Shown here: in pieces, positions 46,108-58,338 of the stretch
Numbering within the stretch: position 1 is the first letter of the stretch
Layout of the letters: every line of letters starts with the position of its first letter
Source: Otatea glauca
Taxonomy: Eukaryota; Streptophyta; Magnoliopsida; Poales; Poaceae
Assembly (NCBI GenBank): GCA_036346275.1
Contig: CM070724.1
Coordinates: 45,943,038-46,007,037, forward strand
Length of the DNA: 64,000 bases
Direction: 5' to 3'
Program-made: the position numbers and the translations under genes
The notes under the pieces: generated by a model
Databases searched by the model: none
The model's input: only the letters and a program-made list of their open reading frames with translations
Told to the model about the DNA's origin: nothing

Positions 46108-46303
46108 CATGCTAACGAGATACATGCCCATATGGATGTACCGACAACCACGAGATTGGCAAACAGATTGATCAATGCACATTACAAAAGTGTTAAGTGT
46201 GGTTAATGGTTTTTTTTATTGGAGAGAAAAAGTGCTAACCCTACTAGGCAAAGTAGTAACTGTGGTGAACAAGAAGAATGTTAAGTAAGTCTCGGTATAT
46301 TTA

Positions 46304-47028
46304 GGCCCTCTTTATTTCGGTTTAGGTTTTTTGGTTTTTGGCTTAAAACTAGTTTTTTTTTACTTAACGAGCTTTTAAGTTGTCTGCTTTTAAACTAAGA
46401 CATGTTGTTTGGTGTCCTGATTTTTTGATGAGTTGGATGATATAGCTTTTTGATCCGACCGCCTCCTGCCACCTCATGTTGTTCCACCTTTAGGTCTAGC
46501 CGCCTCCACCCACGCCACACCGGATCTGACCACCTTCCGTCGTGCCATGGCCGGATCCATTCGGCTCCACCTGTGCCACGCCTGGATCCGTTCGGCTCCA
46601 CATGTGCCACGCCTGGACCCTGTAGCCTCCCGTCGCTCCAAGCTCGAGTCCAGTTGCCTCAACCCGCGCCGTGTCGGATCCGAGTGGCGGAGGAGGAAGG
46701 ACGCTGGGGACGGCAAAGACCGGAGCGGCGGTGGGAGAAGGCATATTGCACAGGGGAAAGAGAGAGAATAGGAGGATAAATGAGGAGATGGGAGAAGGAT
46801 TCTTGAGTTTATATACGATGGCATTTTGTGGGTAATTTTGGAGACTTCCAGTAGCAAAGGGTTATTTCATCGCAGAAAAGCCCAAAAAAACACATCTCAC
46901 CTGGCTTTTGGCTTATAATTATATAGAGGTTTTAAGCTTTTTTTTAGTCCGACTTAAAAGTCAGTCGTTTGTTTCGGCTTTGACTTTTTTGCTTTGAAGC
47001 CGGTGAAAAAATCGAAACAAACAGGGTC
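46304..47028. mobile_element. Harbinger/Tourist-like element of 725 bp with GC-rich cargo
   Basis: Starts GGCCCTCTTTATTTCGG and ends, read inward, GACCCTGTTTGTTTCGA, with TTA on both sides (46301-46303 and 47029-47031). The middle (46450-46740) is much more GC-rich than the ends, with repeated GTGCCACGCCTGGA-like text, and may be captured host sequence. Confidence 0.7.
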
Positions 47029-47031
47029 TTA

Positions 47032-49753
47032 GTCCCTTGTAAAGCATTTTTTTGACCCACTCTCAATCGCAATTGTAAATGTAGCTCTTTTCTCGACCAT
47101 GATATCACCAGCGGCCGACACGTGTTATCTACCGTACTGCCCTGTCTCAACAAACACCTACCGAGCTCATGTACCGTAGCAGTTACTTGCTGAGCTCGGG
47201 TGACGCAGTATCATCTATCGCAGTGGGTATGGTGCCGACGACTTGCCGTGGTAGGAGAGTGTGTTAGATGATACGTATCACATGTCTAGTTTTCTACGGT
47301 CGAGAAGAGTACTAGATTTGCAATATTATTTAATAGAAGGGCAAATAGTAAAAAAAATGTGAACGGGCGAAGCTTCCTTCGTTCCCTCGATCTAATGGCT
47401 GGCAAACCGGGGGCCTCCGTCTCAATTGCATGGTGGTCGATGAGAGTATGGGACAATTGAAGTACACAGTTTACACACGCCGCGCGCTTGAAGTGCATGC
47501 ATCGCCATTCGCCAGCAGACGGAAGGGCCACTCGGTCGAATTTAAGTTCCAGCTCTTCGGTGCGGCGCCTCCCTCGCTCCGTGGTCCTGATCTCAACTTA
47601 CTCCGTTTTATTTGCAGGCGCTACCAAATCTTCACTGATTAATTCGACCGGCCAGCTAGCTTTCGATCGATCTGCAGTGCTACCTTGACTGTTCTTAATA
47701 GGAGTAGCAGACAGCAGAACATGCATGTGCTTGACTTTGACCCCTGCAGCTGCAGGAGGCGTATCCAATCCGGTCTAATCCCATCCCCCATGCAAATCCA
47801 CTGCCTTGCCACTTGTCTTTTACATACTCCATAAGTCCATATATGAAGACTCTTCTGAGCTACTAATGGCATGAAGGCATGAGTGTACAGGGCAATATAT
47901 GCATTCATGGAAATCGCGGTTTTCGAGCATATCGCTGCTGTTCGAAATCAAAAACCGCTCGGTAAACTGGTCTAACTAAAAAATAAAAAATTTAAAAATT
48001 TTGAAAAAAAATTTATGTGCTCGGTTTTTGGTCAAAAACCGCTCACTAAACCGTTTTACGATGAACATTCAATTGGCCAGCGGTTTTTCGCGAAAACTGA
48101 GCGATTTTTCTATTTTTTTTAATTTTGTTCAATGTTTTTTATTTTTTAACCCTTCGGTTTTTGAGCGATTTTTACGGTTTTCGTACCGCGAATTTCGAAG
48201 TGATTTTCGAAATTCGGTTTTGTGAACCCTGCTGGCACCATAGCATCGGGTCACTCGTTCAATTTTCTATCTTGAGAGGAACCAATCGTAGTAGCAGCCT
48301 CTTTAGGCAGCCATGATGTCCCATGTCCATATGCTCGGTACAGCTTTCCACGACGACTACTGATGGTGTTTTAAGATTTTGCATTTTAACCAAGTCATAC
48401 GTAGAAATGATCAAATCATCCAACTTCATTAGCTCACTTATTATTCTTAGATAATATGTGTTATATTCTGTTCTACAACAATAAATAATATTGAAAAATA
48501 GTAAATGACAGAGATATACAAAATAAAAAAGCTAAAAGTTATCACGAAATTATAAAATAATATATAATTAGAAATACAATTTAAAAACTACGGAGGGAGC
48601 AGTATTCTATTCGTCGTTGTGCTTTGTGCCGCCCTCGTACACATTCTAGTCTAGCTCAGCAGAAACTGACAAGTCAAGCAGCTGTGGCTAGCTGTGAGGT
48701 CACACTATGCATGCCTGAAGGCTGCAGAGCTATGGCTGCAACCGATAAACTAAATTAGTAATTATTTGCACGGCTCGGATCTACACAAGGATTAACACTG
48801 GAGTAAGGTAGCCGTGCACATTGTAACGTGTGATTAAACAATCGATTGAGTGTTCAAGAAGTTGATCCATGCACCAAACATGCATGTCCCATCAATACAA
48901 CAGGTGCCTGCCTCTCTCTCGTGCCGAGCTCTGTGTTGCATTATCTGAAGTTCTGAACCCGTCATCGATTCACTGTAAGACAGGTGCTGCTTGCTTTCCA
49001 GGCAATATATGATCTCCAGGAGCAAAACGGAAGTAGTGATTTCCTGGTGATTCACTGAACAGAGGAGAATAATCAAGGCTATGAACTAGGCGAGATTTGG
49101 AGCTCTCCCAGGACCCAGGGTGTCCACATCATTATTTTTTGCAAAAAGGTCTTTGCAAAAAATTCCTCCGAAAATTCTGAAATCGCGAACAGATCCCTTC
49201 ACCGATTATTTTGCAAAAAGGACCCTGTAGTTCCGCAAATTCAACCCGAGCGCCAGTTCTTTAAACCTGAAAGATTTAAAATTATGTTTAGGTCCAGTTA
49301 TTTTGTATTTTGCAAAAAGGACCCTGTAGTTTCGCAAATTCAACTCAGGTGTCGGTTCTTTAAACCTGAAAGATTTAAAATTACGTTTAGATCCAGTTCT
49401 TTTGTGAAAAAATCTCGTGATTCTACAAAATCGACACGGACGCCGGTTCTTTGAATAGAACTTATCCCACTCAGGATAGGAGTAGTGAGGATATATAAAT
49501 CACTTCTCACTTCATACGCGAAATTACTAGTATAAATTACAATTATCTCTATTTTACTATGTTTATCCATTGTCTCCAGAGTGTCTGATTCAATATATTT
49601 ATGCATCAAAGGAATCTAGAGTATAGTTATTGTAATTTTTCATCGAAAGAGTTTAAGTAGTTGTGAATTCGTGATATGCCATTTAATAAAGAAATGCATT
49701 GGCATTTTTCATTAATTATTTGTTAATTTGATGTTTTCTTGTCAGTTTACATG
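47032..49753. other. Intergenic stretch with TE remnants, no supported gene
   Basis: Bases 47905-48232 are dense in CGGTTTT/AAAACCG text and end ...CGGTTTTGTGAACCCTG, resembling a hAT-type MITE without a clear TSD. ORFs at 47430-47688 are not recognisable. Confidence 0.35.
49211..49455. repeat. Tandem repeat, period about 99 bp, 2.5 copies
   Basis: TTGCAAAAAGGACCCTGTAG at 49211 recurs at 49310, with a degenerate third partial copy from about 49401. Confidence 0.8.
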
Positions 49754-49758
49754 ATAGG
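49754..49758. repeat. TSD of the outer family X solo LTR, left copy
   Basis: ATAGG, matching 54321-54325. Confidence 0.8.
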
Positions 49759-50143
49759 TGAGAGCATCTAGGCTCCCTATTTTTATAAATTATGCTTATC
49801 ATATAGGTTTTGGTGTTAATGACTAAAAAGGATACCTAGTGTAAACTGAAAATAGTCAGATTTGATGATCAAGGCTAAGGTGTTTCTCTAGTTTTGGCTT
49901 AGGAGTTGATTTAACCCATATAGTTAAAATCACCGTACTATTAAGAGGGATTATACATAAGAAATGATCTTGGTTCATATACAAAAATCACTAAGATTAC
50001 TTGGAGCATAGTACTTTTCATGTTTCTTTGTCAAAAATCCAGAGCTTTATCTTGTTAGCCAAAACAATTCTCTCTGGACCAAACTTCATATTATTCAGGT
50101 GCTCAAAGATCCTAAGTTCTAATTCTAACTGAGCGTACACCAT

Positions 50144-50735
50144 GTACGTCGAACCAATATTTTCGGTCCAGCGCTGAGAACTTCCTTCACCGAGCGTACT
50201 TCATGTACGTCGGACCAATTTTTATGGTCCGGCGTTATAAATTCTCTCTTGATTCTTTTTCAACCAAGTATAATTATGTTCGTCGGACCAATCTAAATTC
50301 TTTCTTAAAATTAGTTCTACATAAGTTATATTTTCACTCTAAATGAAATTCTAGTCTGTGTTAAAATTTATTTTAACCAGAAATATAAAGTCTGATACAG
50401 ACCAGAATTCCTTGTGTACGTCGGACCATTTTTTTCGGTCCAGCGCAAACTTGTTTCACTCTGATAAAACCAGCAGCTTTCCCATGTACGCCGGACCAAC
50501 TTTTTCGGTCCGGCGCAAACGTTATTTGTTGGTACTCAAAAGAAACAAAAACATGTGTACACCGGACCAACTTTTTCGATCCGGCGCAAACATTCTCTTG
50601 CTGATATCAAAATCAAGCAATGCATATGTACTACGGACCGATATTTTCGGTCCGGCGTAAATGGTCTCTCTGAGTTCAACAATGCTTCTCAATACTATGT
50701 ACCCTGGACTAAAATTTTCGGTCCGGAGTGTGTGT
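50144..50735 (+). repeat. Array of inverted GTACGTCGGACC...GGTCCGGC motifs in family X LTR
   Basis: Units start at 50144, 50205, about 50278, 50416, 50486, 50557, 50628 and 50699; the last five are spaced 70-71 bp. Each core has GGACCAA, a short T-rich spacer and a GGTCCG-type partner, forming a short inverted repeat upstream of the LTR TATA box. Confidence 0.85.
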
Positions 50736-51618
50736 AGTTTGACTTATGGTTCATACACCATAGAATTCTTGCAAAAGGGTAGCAGTTGACCTACCCCATC
50801 TATCCTACCAACCCCTAACGGGCAAATGGCAGGTGTAACAGTTATCTCTGTTCAGGATCTATATATAGAACGCCTGGGTTCACAAACAAAAGATATAGAG
50901 CTTTGCACATTCACATCTTTGATATCCTGACCATCTTTGACATCATTGAAACCATATACAACTCTTGATCTTTAGAACTCCTGAGCTTCATTTTCATCAA
51001 GAGTTTGAGCTTCAACTCAAAAAATCACAAACATTCATTCTAAAAATTTAGAGTACTTGCTCCAAGCTAAGTTTAGGTTGCATCTAACTACTAAACCAAG
51101 AGACAGGGCTTGTGGATAGTCTATTACTCTTGGAACTAGCTGTTCCTAGACAGTTGGAGAAGTTGTTGGTGCGACCTATCTAACACAGATTGTGGAAGGC
51201 CACCATTACTGTAAAAGGTTGAGACTCACCTCACTGGAGTAGTGAAAGAGTCAAGATAGTGAAAAACCAAAAGCTTTTGAGATTGGCTGTTTGGTGGAGC
51301 AATACTTCTGAGGAAGTGCTCTAACGGGGTCGTAGGAGTGATCTCTGAACCTCGGTGGAAAATTATTGAGTTCTCCTGTTTTTGTTTATCATTGCGTATT
51401 ATTCTCTTATTGTTTCTCATTCGAAATTCTCTTCCTTACAAATTTTCTTGAACAAGTGTTGTGCTGAACTTCTATACTAATTGCTTCCGTTTCTATTTTT
51501 ATTGAGAAAAGTTTTTAATAATTAAAAAGTTTTAAAGTTGCCTATTCACCCCCCTCTAGGCCAATGACGAGTACTCATACCATGGGTACCCAAGCGGCCC
51601 GGAGTGACGAACGGGCTG

Positions 51619-53484
51619 TGAAGGATCGAGTTGGCCTAGATGGGGGGTGAATAGTCAATTTCAACAAGTTCTAACTATTTTAAATAAGTAACTGAATTTA
51701 ACAAAGAGCAACTTACTGCAAGGATAATACAGAAATCAAACAACTAATGATAACAGCGAAAGCAATAAACGAAATGACACAGGAGAGACAAAGATTTATC
51801 CCGTGGTTCAGAGCCGCACTCCTAATCCACGTTGAAGCACTTCTTTCGAAGTTCCGCTTCTCCAAAGCTAGTCGCAGTAGCTCTGGCGATCACTCAGGTA
51901 ACTCTTTCACTACTTGAGTGAGGTGAGTTCCAAACCTCTCACAAATACAGTTGCCTTCCATAAACACCTTTGGACAGGTCACACTGTTCACTTCCTCCAA
52001 GCTGTCTAGGATCACTAAGATCCAAGAGTAATAAACTTTGCACAAGTTCTGTCTCTTGATTCACTTTGCAATTCACACAACTAGACACTGACTTGGAGCT
52101 AACACGCTTAGAGATGTATGAGAATTTTTGTGTGAAGATGAAGCACAGACTCCTTTTTGAGAATGAGAGCTATTTTTCAATACCAAAGTGTGAGGAGTTC
52201 ATCTGTATTTTTGGAAGATGGCTTAGAAAATGCTTATATAGCCATTTGGAGTGAAAGTAGCCGTTACACCTGCTACAGTAGCCGTTGAACGTGTCAGATG
52301 TCAGAAACAACAGAAATATACACGTACAACGGACTAAGTATCAGTGCCTAGCGATACTGGATATGTGTATGACGGACCAAATTTGAGAGTTCACGACAGA
52401 CCAAAAATTTTGGTCCGTGGTACATGGGTTGTTCATAGAGGTTGGTCTGGCATACAACTGAGAGACATATATGAGCGACAGACCAAATTGTTTGGTCCGT
52501 TACACATGGACTTTAAAAAGATAGGTCTGGCATAGAGACCTATGTACGTCGGACCAAATTTTTTGGTCCGTCATACATGGACTTTTCAGAAGATTGGTCT
52601 GGCACAGAAACACATGTACGTCGGATCAAATTTTTGGTCCGTCATACATAGACTTTTTAGAAGATTTGTTTGGCACAGAGACAAATGTACGTCGGACCAA
52701 ATTTTTGATCCGTCATACATGGACTTTTCAGAAGATTGGTGCCAAGGACCTTTTCAATAAAGATAAATTTTTATCCAAGCTTTTTATTTTAGCAATGGAC
52801 TGAGATATTTAAACACGAATGCTTGGTCCGTTTCCTGAGTAAAATTCTTTTGAAGATAGAGAATATTCATTTTAAGTTTCGATTAAAACGACATCAAAGA
52901 TTCAGTCCGGCCAAAAACTTATAAACTGAAAGGGTGCCGGACCAAATATTTGGTCTGCTGTAGATGGGAAATCGAAGATATTTTGGTCCGTCATACATAG
53001 GCAAACCTTTGGCTATCGGATGATTTTCAAAGAAGGTTTTAATCAAGGATATGTGAATATGAAAACGAATATCTAATGATCGATATTATAAGGAGTTTTG
53101 ACGAGAATAGTTTCAAGGCACGCAACTGATCAAGAAAAGGATAGATAAAGTTTGGTCCATTGTACTAAGAGATATGATTTCATAAGGATAAAGTCTAAGT
53201 GTCTTTTGCTCGAGAGATCTAGTTTTGCCTTTGCCTAACAACCTATTTGCTTGTGCAAAGTCCTCTTTGGACAACCAAAAGAAAAGCAGACCTAGGCTAT
53301 TTGACTTGAATCATCTCCCAAGTCATAAACTATAAACTGAATACCTTAATCTTGTTAGCCCAATCTTGTTCCATCTTAGATTCCAGCTTATTTTCTTCAA
53401 AACTTTGAGTATTACAAACTTAGTCATCAATAACAAAACCATAATAATACAGTAATAGAATTGAGGGGGTGCCTAGATGCTATC
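51619..53484 (-). mobile_element. Inner family X solo LTR, reverse orientation
   Basis: On the minus strand it starts GATAGCATCTAGGCACC and ends CCAACTCGATCCTTCA, parallel to the outer copy. The TSD is GGCTG (51614-51618 and 53485-53489). Length 1,866 bp. The first base pair on the minus strand is not the usual TG, so that end may be mutated or lie a base or two away. A TATATAAGC box lies on the minus strand near 52233-52240. Confidence 0.85.
52366..53000 (-). repeat. Array of inverted GGACC/GGTCC motifs in the inner family X LTR
   Basis: Units near 52472, 52544, 52616 and 52687 are spaced 71-72 bp, with weaker ones on both sides (to about 53000). Each has GTCGGACCAAATTTTTTGGT-type text, the same design as in the outer copy. 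Confidence 0.8.
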
Positions 53485-54445
53485 GGCTGCCCCAAGCCCG
53501 GCTCTGGCCAAAGGCCCCCGCTGGGCCACGAAGGACACTCGTCCCCGACCAAACCAACCAGGGGGCGTCCGACCCCCGCCACAGGTCGGACTCCCCACAA
53601 GCTCCGACCAAGGGTCAAGTGCTAGGCCGCCGCGGGCCGTTGGCCACTTGCCCCACGAACACGACAGCTCGGAAAGACCGCGCGAGGGTAGGTGACTCCT
53701 TCCCAAGGTAGCGAGGAGGTTGCCAAAGTCAAAACTCCAGCCTCATCATCCAGTCATGCGCAGTGTAAGGATGTGCTCCCTCCCGAGGTAGCACCGGAGC
53801 CAGGCATTAAGGCGTCAGCATCTGACGGACGTACAAGAGGGTAGGTGCGCCATTTCCCGATGACACGGAAAACTACGCCACTCGATGAATCCACCAACCC
53901 GGCGTGGGGTAAGTGGACGCCGATCAAAATCGCCAAGACCAAGGACCAGGACTCCAAGCCTAGGACACCTCATCCTTTCTTCTCCCAACTCCCCGTGTAA
54001 CCTGCCACCTTCGCCTGTATAAAGGGAGGCAGGGTCCTCTGAGAGAAAGAGAGATATCCCCTTTCTCGATTCTTACGAGCAAGCCGTTCTTGCTCCCACG
54101 GGTTCGAATCCTTAGCTCTCGCTTGTAATACCGTGCAGTCATCTGCATCCGAAGCAATATAGCACCACCACACGAACTGGAGTAGGGACATTCGACCCGA
54201 ACCAGTATACATCTTGGGCTTCTTGAGTCTAACCATTCAAGGATAGGGAAAGTGCGGCCCCTTGACTAAAAAATTCACTCGCCGATGCTCGAAACACCGA
54301 CAGCCAACTTGGTCCTTACAATAGGCTACGTATAAATGCAATGAAACGGAGAGAGTAGTAAATTTCTCCAGGACCCACGCCGGCCAAATTCTTATTCCAC
54401 CTCTGTTTCGAGTGTTGTCCATCCTCTATAGTCTATAGTTTTTCT

Positions 54446-55304
54446 TAGGGATCGCAATCAGGTATAGCGGGTATGGATAGTACTCACCCATATCCGTGCC
54501 TACCATCCGAAATCTCCCCCATGGACGTACGCGCGAAGGGTAGCGGGTAAAGAATATCGCCCATACCCGTCACCCGCGGGTACCTATTGCTTGCGGGCAT
54601 ACCCGTTTACCCGCCTACAGGGGCAGCCGACGTCTACAAGGGGCAGGGCGGCCAGTGGGAGAAGGCAGGGGGTGGCCGGCGGTCGCGGGGGTAGGGAGGT
54701 TGGAGGGAGACTATCCTAGGGGGATTGGGGAGAAGGGAGAGGACTAGTCACTTGCTGGATTCCATGAGGGAGAACACGGCGGCGTGTTTGAACCCGGCGA
54801 CATTCTCGACGACGAGGTTGATGAAGTGTAGATCCAAAGTCGACCAGGTCCGGTGGGACTCCCGTGGGAGGCGGCAGGGAGACCGGAGGCAGCCGACAGT
54901 GCGATTGATGGGAGGCGACAGGGGGTAGCTGGCGGTCGTAGGGGGCAGGGTGGCCGGTGGAAGATGGCAGTGGGACCAGAGGGAGGCGGCAGGGCCATAG
55001 GGGGCAAGGAGGCCAGAGGTAGAGGGGAAATTCGAGAGAAGGGAGAGGAGTCCTCCCTGCCGTCTGGGAGCGAAGGGATAAGAGCCGGGTCGACCGGTGG
55101 GATGGGACCGCCTGTCAGATCCCTTCACGGGTAATCGAGTGATACGAGTATGGGTGGAGCTCACCCGTATCCGAACCCGTTTACCCGATGGGTTGAGAAT
55201 TGCTCCTATTTCTATACCCGTGGGCAAAAAAGAGTCCCATATCTGTCTCTATTAGGGTATTTACCCGCGGGTATGCGGATAATCGGACGCAATTGTCATC
55301 CCTA
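54446..55304. mobile_element. Non-autonomous hAT-like element, 859 bp, with a coding-like insert
   Basis: Starts TAGGGATCGCAATCAGG and ends, read inward, TAGGGATGACAATTGCG. The flanking octamers GTTTTTCT and GTTCTTCC match at six of eight. GGGTA/TACCC-rich text fills both subterminal regions. The centre is GC-rich and not hAT-like; on the minus strand at 54845-54748 it reads DLHFINLVVENVAGFKHAA and ends in a stop, which looks like a captured exon. Confidence 0.65.
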
Positions 55305-55312
55305 GTTCTTCC

Positions 55313-57597
55313 GTTTCGTAATATAAATCCAAGTCTACTATACATAGAGACCAATAAAATACCAAATATAAAAAAGTTAATATTATTGGACTATACATAC
55401 TCTTATTAAAGGACATATTACAACTACACAATCACTTTTTCTACATTAAAGTAGAGGCATAAAGTGAAAAAATTACAATAAACTACATTTTAATTCCCTC
55501 GTTGAACTTATATCGTGGGACGCCGGTTCTCAGAAAAATGGAATTATATAGCTGAGGAAGTATATCGGAGAGAAACAAACCCATGCATGTGTTTCTCTCC
55601 CTTACCAACTCATGACAATGGAAGGAAAATTCTTTATATGGTCCATGAACATTTGAATAAGGATACCCTTTTCTTTTTAGTTCTCCGCGTAGGAAGATTC
55701 ACTGGCATATGTGCCCTAAAGCTACGGTTACTGCCGAGAACCGGCTATCTATGGCCGGTCGGCAGAGTTTGTAATTATTTGGTAACGAACTAGTTCGTAC
55801 GCACAGCACTAGTCTTATAACCGAATTATTTGATGAGAGCCGTGCCTTTATGCTGCCATGGTCGTGTTGTGGCTCCCATCCCTTAATTGCCTAACGAGAT
55901 TATGCGTTGCTTGATGTCGAAGCTTGTCAATCGGGAGGGGATAGGCACGAATAACGGTGTTATGTCAACCGACTATAAGTTGGAGAAAGAGGAAAGAGAG
56001 AGTGTTTGTCTCTTCGATCATATAGAATAGAAAATATAAAATATTAATGTATGAATTTTTATCGATAACAATTAGTTTTATGTCATAATTAAAAGACTAT
56101 GAGATCTCATAAAGACAACCTTAAAATGTTATCTATTATAAAAATTATCTTTAATTTTTTCTTTAGATAGCATAGAGAAATATATAAACAACAATATCTC
56201 TACTATTCTAGGTGCTCTAATCCAATCTTTCAACCGCTATAGTGTGACGTGGGCGAGCGCCGCGCACTATCTTGCTCATCTTGCATGGAGAAGATTTGTT
56301 CTCTTTTGGGGGTAACACGTAGCTGTCAGATGCCACTGAGACTTCACTTTTTAAAAAAATAATAATGGCAGGAGTTCTGCTTCTGCCCTTCATTTAAGAA
56401 AGAGAGAAAAATAGAAGTTTTTATAGAGAGCCGTGCACATATGTGAGCAGGGGTTATAAAGACAGGACATTGGTAAGAGGTGTAGGATTCTTAGGAGATA
56501 AACCTATGATCCTCTGATGAAAAGTAGGTGCTTAACAACAGACAGAAAGTGGGGGAAAAAATACTGACTGAGACTCCACTATCCTGGAATCACGGGGCAA
56601 TTCACTTCCTTCGTGTCAAATTGCCTTCAGATTAGAATCTACATGTTCAATTTGATTTGATCGGTGCTGATGTGCATCATCTTTTCTTCGCCTTTTTGAC
56701 CGGAGTCAGTTTGCTTTCATGACCGCTTGATTGCGGAGCAATATAGATCTGTTAGAGGCATAGATGATAGAATTACCTTTCATGACGGTGTCATGATTAA
56801 ATTCCCTGAGGAGATTATTGAATGGTAATCTCGATTCTCTGGGGGGATGATTGTGCCATGCATTTCTCTACCAGTATCCATGCAGTTCAGGCGCTAATTT
56901 GAGCTGGGAGAATCATACTATCAAGCTGTACATCCATGGCACGTGCCGGTTGGTTGAAAAGTTGGTCAGGCTTCGTTTTCCAGCGATGGAACGCTACGTA
57001 CGTGGATGCATGCAGTCAGCACTCAGCAGTGAGTGACTAGTGAGCCATTTCAAACAATGCAACAGCCAAGGAATTTTCGTGGTCCTTCTCAATTTGATGG
57101 ATGGTGTATTACTGGATAACACCCAACTGCTAAAGATTGCCAGGAGCTGTGACGAGAAAGAGATTGTCATTAGCCAGCCACATGCAAGGCCCACATCGCT
57201 GTTGCCGCAAATGATCCGGGGCGTCTCCATTGGCGTTTAGTACTAAACCAGTCATCAGTTCATCACAGCATGGTTGTATTCAAGCACACTACTAGGAGTG
57301 GATTATGACTGGTGCAGAAGACAGTTATCCTTTTTGGTAGCACCGTTTGGGAATTGGGAGTGTAGCGACATGAATGACACATGCTACGGTTGCTACCTAC
57401 TTGTATTCTTTCAGTTTTCCCTATAGGACATGAGCCCACCGATTTGCCCTATTTCATCTAGATTGCCATCTACTATGTAATGTGGGAGTAGATATATGTA
57501 TTAGTATCAAGTTCTACAAAAAGAACATTTCCCCTAAATTCCTTTCTCAAGCAGTTGATCTTGATTCTTGAAGCGCTAGTACTTACTCTGTAAACGG
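55313..57597. other. Intergenic stretch with no supported gene
   Basis: AT-rich parts alternate with normal text. ORFs at 55515-55793 and 56851-57240 lack recognisable domains. No terminal repeats found. Confidence 0.3.
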
Positions 57598-57599
57598 TA

Positions 57600-57883
57600 C
57601 ATCCTCTGTTAAAAAATATAATGTTTATAGTTTGAATTGCCTTGTTTAGAAATATAAAGTTTTGTGTAGATTTAATGAGTCCTTTTCTATTATTATACTC
57701 CTATTTATTCTCTTTCAACCATATGCATTTATTTATTACCACCCACATTGAGTATTATCTCTCATCTTTCGAGACAATTAAGTGGAGTATCTAAGTCATT
57801 TTCTCTCGTATCTTTTTTAATTATATTACAACCTTAATCTTGTGCAAAGTTAAAATACATCTTATATTTTTAAATGGATGGAG
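57600..57883. mobile_element. Stowaway-like MITE
   Basis: Starts CATCCTCTGTTAAAAAATAT and ends ATATTTTTAAATGGATGGAG, flanked by TA (57598-57599 and 57884-57885). Length 284 bp. Confidence 0.75.
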
Positions 57884-58120
57884 TAGTCACAGAAATAATC
57901 TATGAATGGCATGTGTTATCAACAAAACGGTGTCACTAATGTCCAAACAAGTTCCTACGCAGAAGCATGTGAGGAATCGTTCCGGCAATAAGTTGCCGTT
58001 GTTTATAAACAACTTGCTTTCTTCGTTCTAACCTCCTTATTTATAAGCATGTACTCCTGCAAAAGCAACACTAATCATACGAGCTGCAATGGTACCACAA
58101 GTGAATATACTCTCCTACTA

Positions 58121-58338
58121 AAGCAGCATTGATGCCCAAATCGAGAGATTTCTAAACGTAAGAACACAAACAATGTGTTAGTAGTAAATCCATTTGTGAA
58201 AGAGAGAGAATGTTTTCATTTCTTTACCAAAGCAGCGTTGATGCCCAAATCGAGAGATTTCTAAACATAAGAACCCAAACAATGTGTTACTAGTAAATCC
58301 ATTTGTGAAAGAGAGAGAATGTTTTCATTTTTTTACGT
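58121..58338. repeat. Tandem duplication, two copies of 109 bp
   Basis: The unit containing GATGCCCAAATCGAGAGATT at 58131 repeats at 58240 with only a handful of differences. Non-coding. Confidence 0.9.

Larger units (their letters stand above)
51565..54302 (+). mobile_element. Family G solo LTR nested in family X, itself split
   Basis: Begins TGACGAGTACTCATAC and ends CACCGACA like the copy at 35475-36346. The TSD is GCCAA (51560-51564 and 54303-54307). Its own sequence is 51565-51618 plus 53490-54302. A TATAAA box lies at 54018-54023. Confidence 0.92.
49759..54320 (+). mobile_element. Outer solo LTR of family X, split by a nested insertion
   Basis: Begins TGAGAGCATCTAGGC and ends GGTCCTTACA, with ATAGG on both sides. 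Its own sequence is 49759-51564 plus 54308-54320, about 1.82 kb. A TATATATA box lies near 50859-50868, and an array of inverted motifs lies upstream of it. Near its 3' end it reads CTATTCACCCCCCTCTAGG, a form seen at the 3' ends of some plant LTR families. No internal retrotransposon genes remain, so it is read as a solo LTR. Confidence 0.85.

Noticed and set aside
50144..50735. Regular repeat-spacer pattern resembling a CRISPR array
   Set aside because: The window is a plant nuclear genome, the units are imperfect, the array lies inside an LTR, and no cas genes exist.
56851..57240. ORFs of 61 and 66 codons suggesting a gene remnant
   Set aside because: Neither has recognisable domains and the two do not join by a clear splice.
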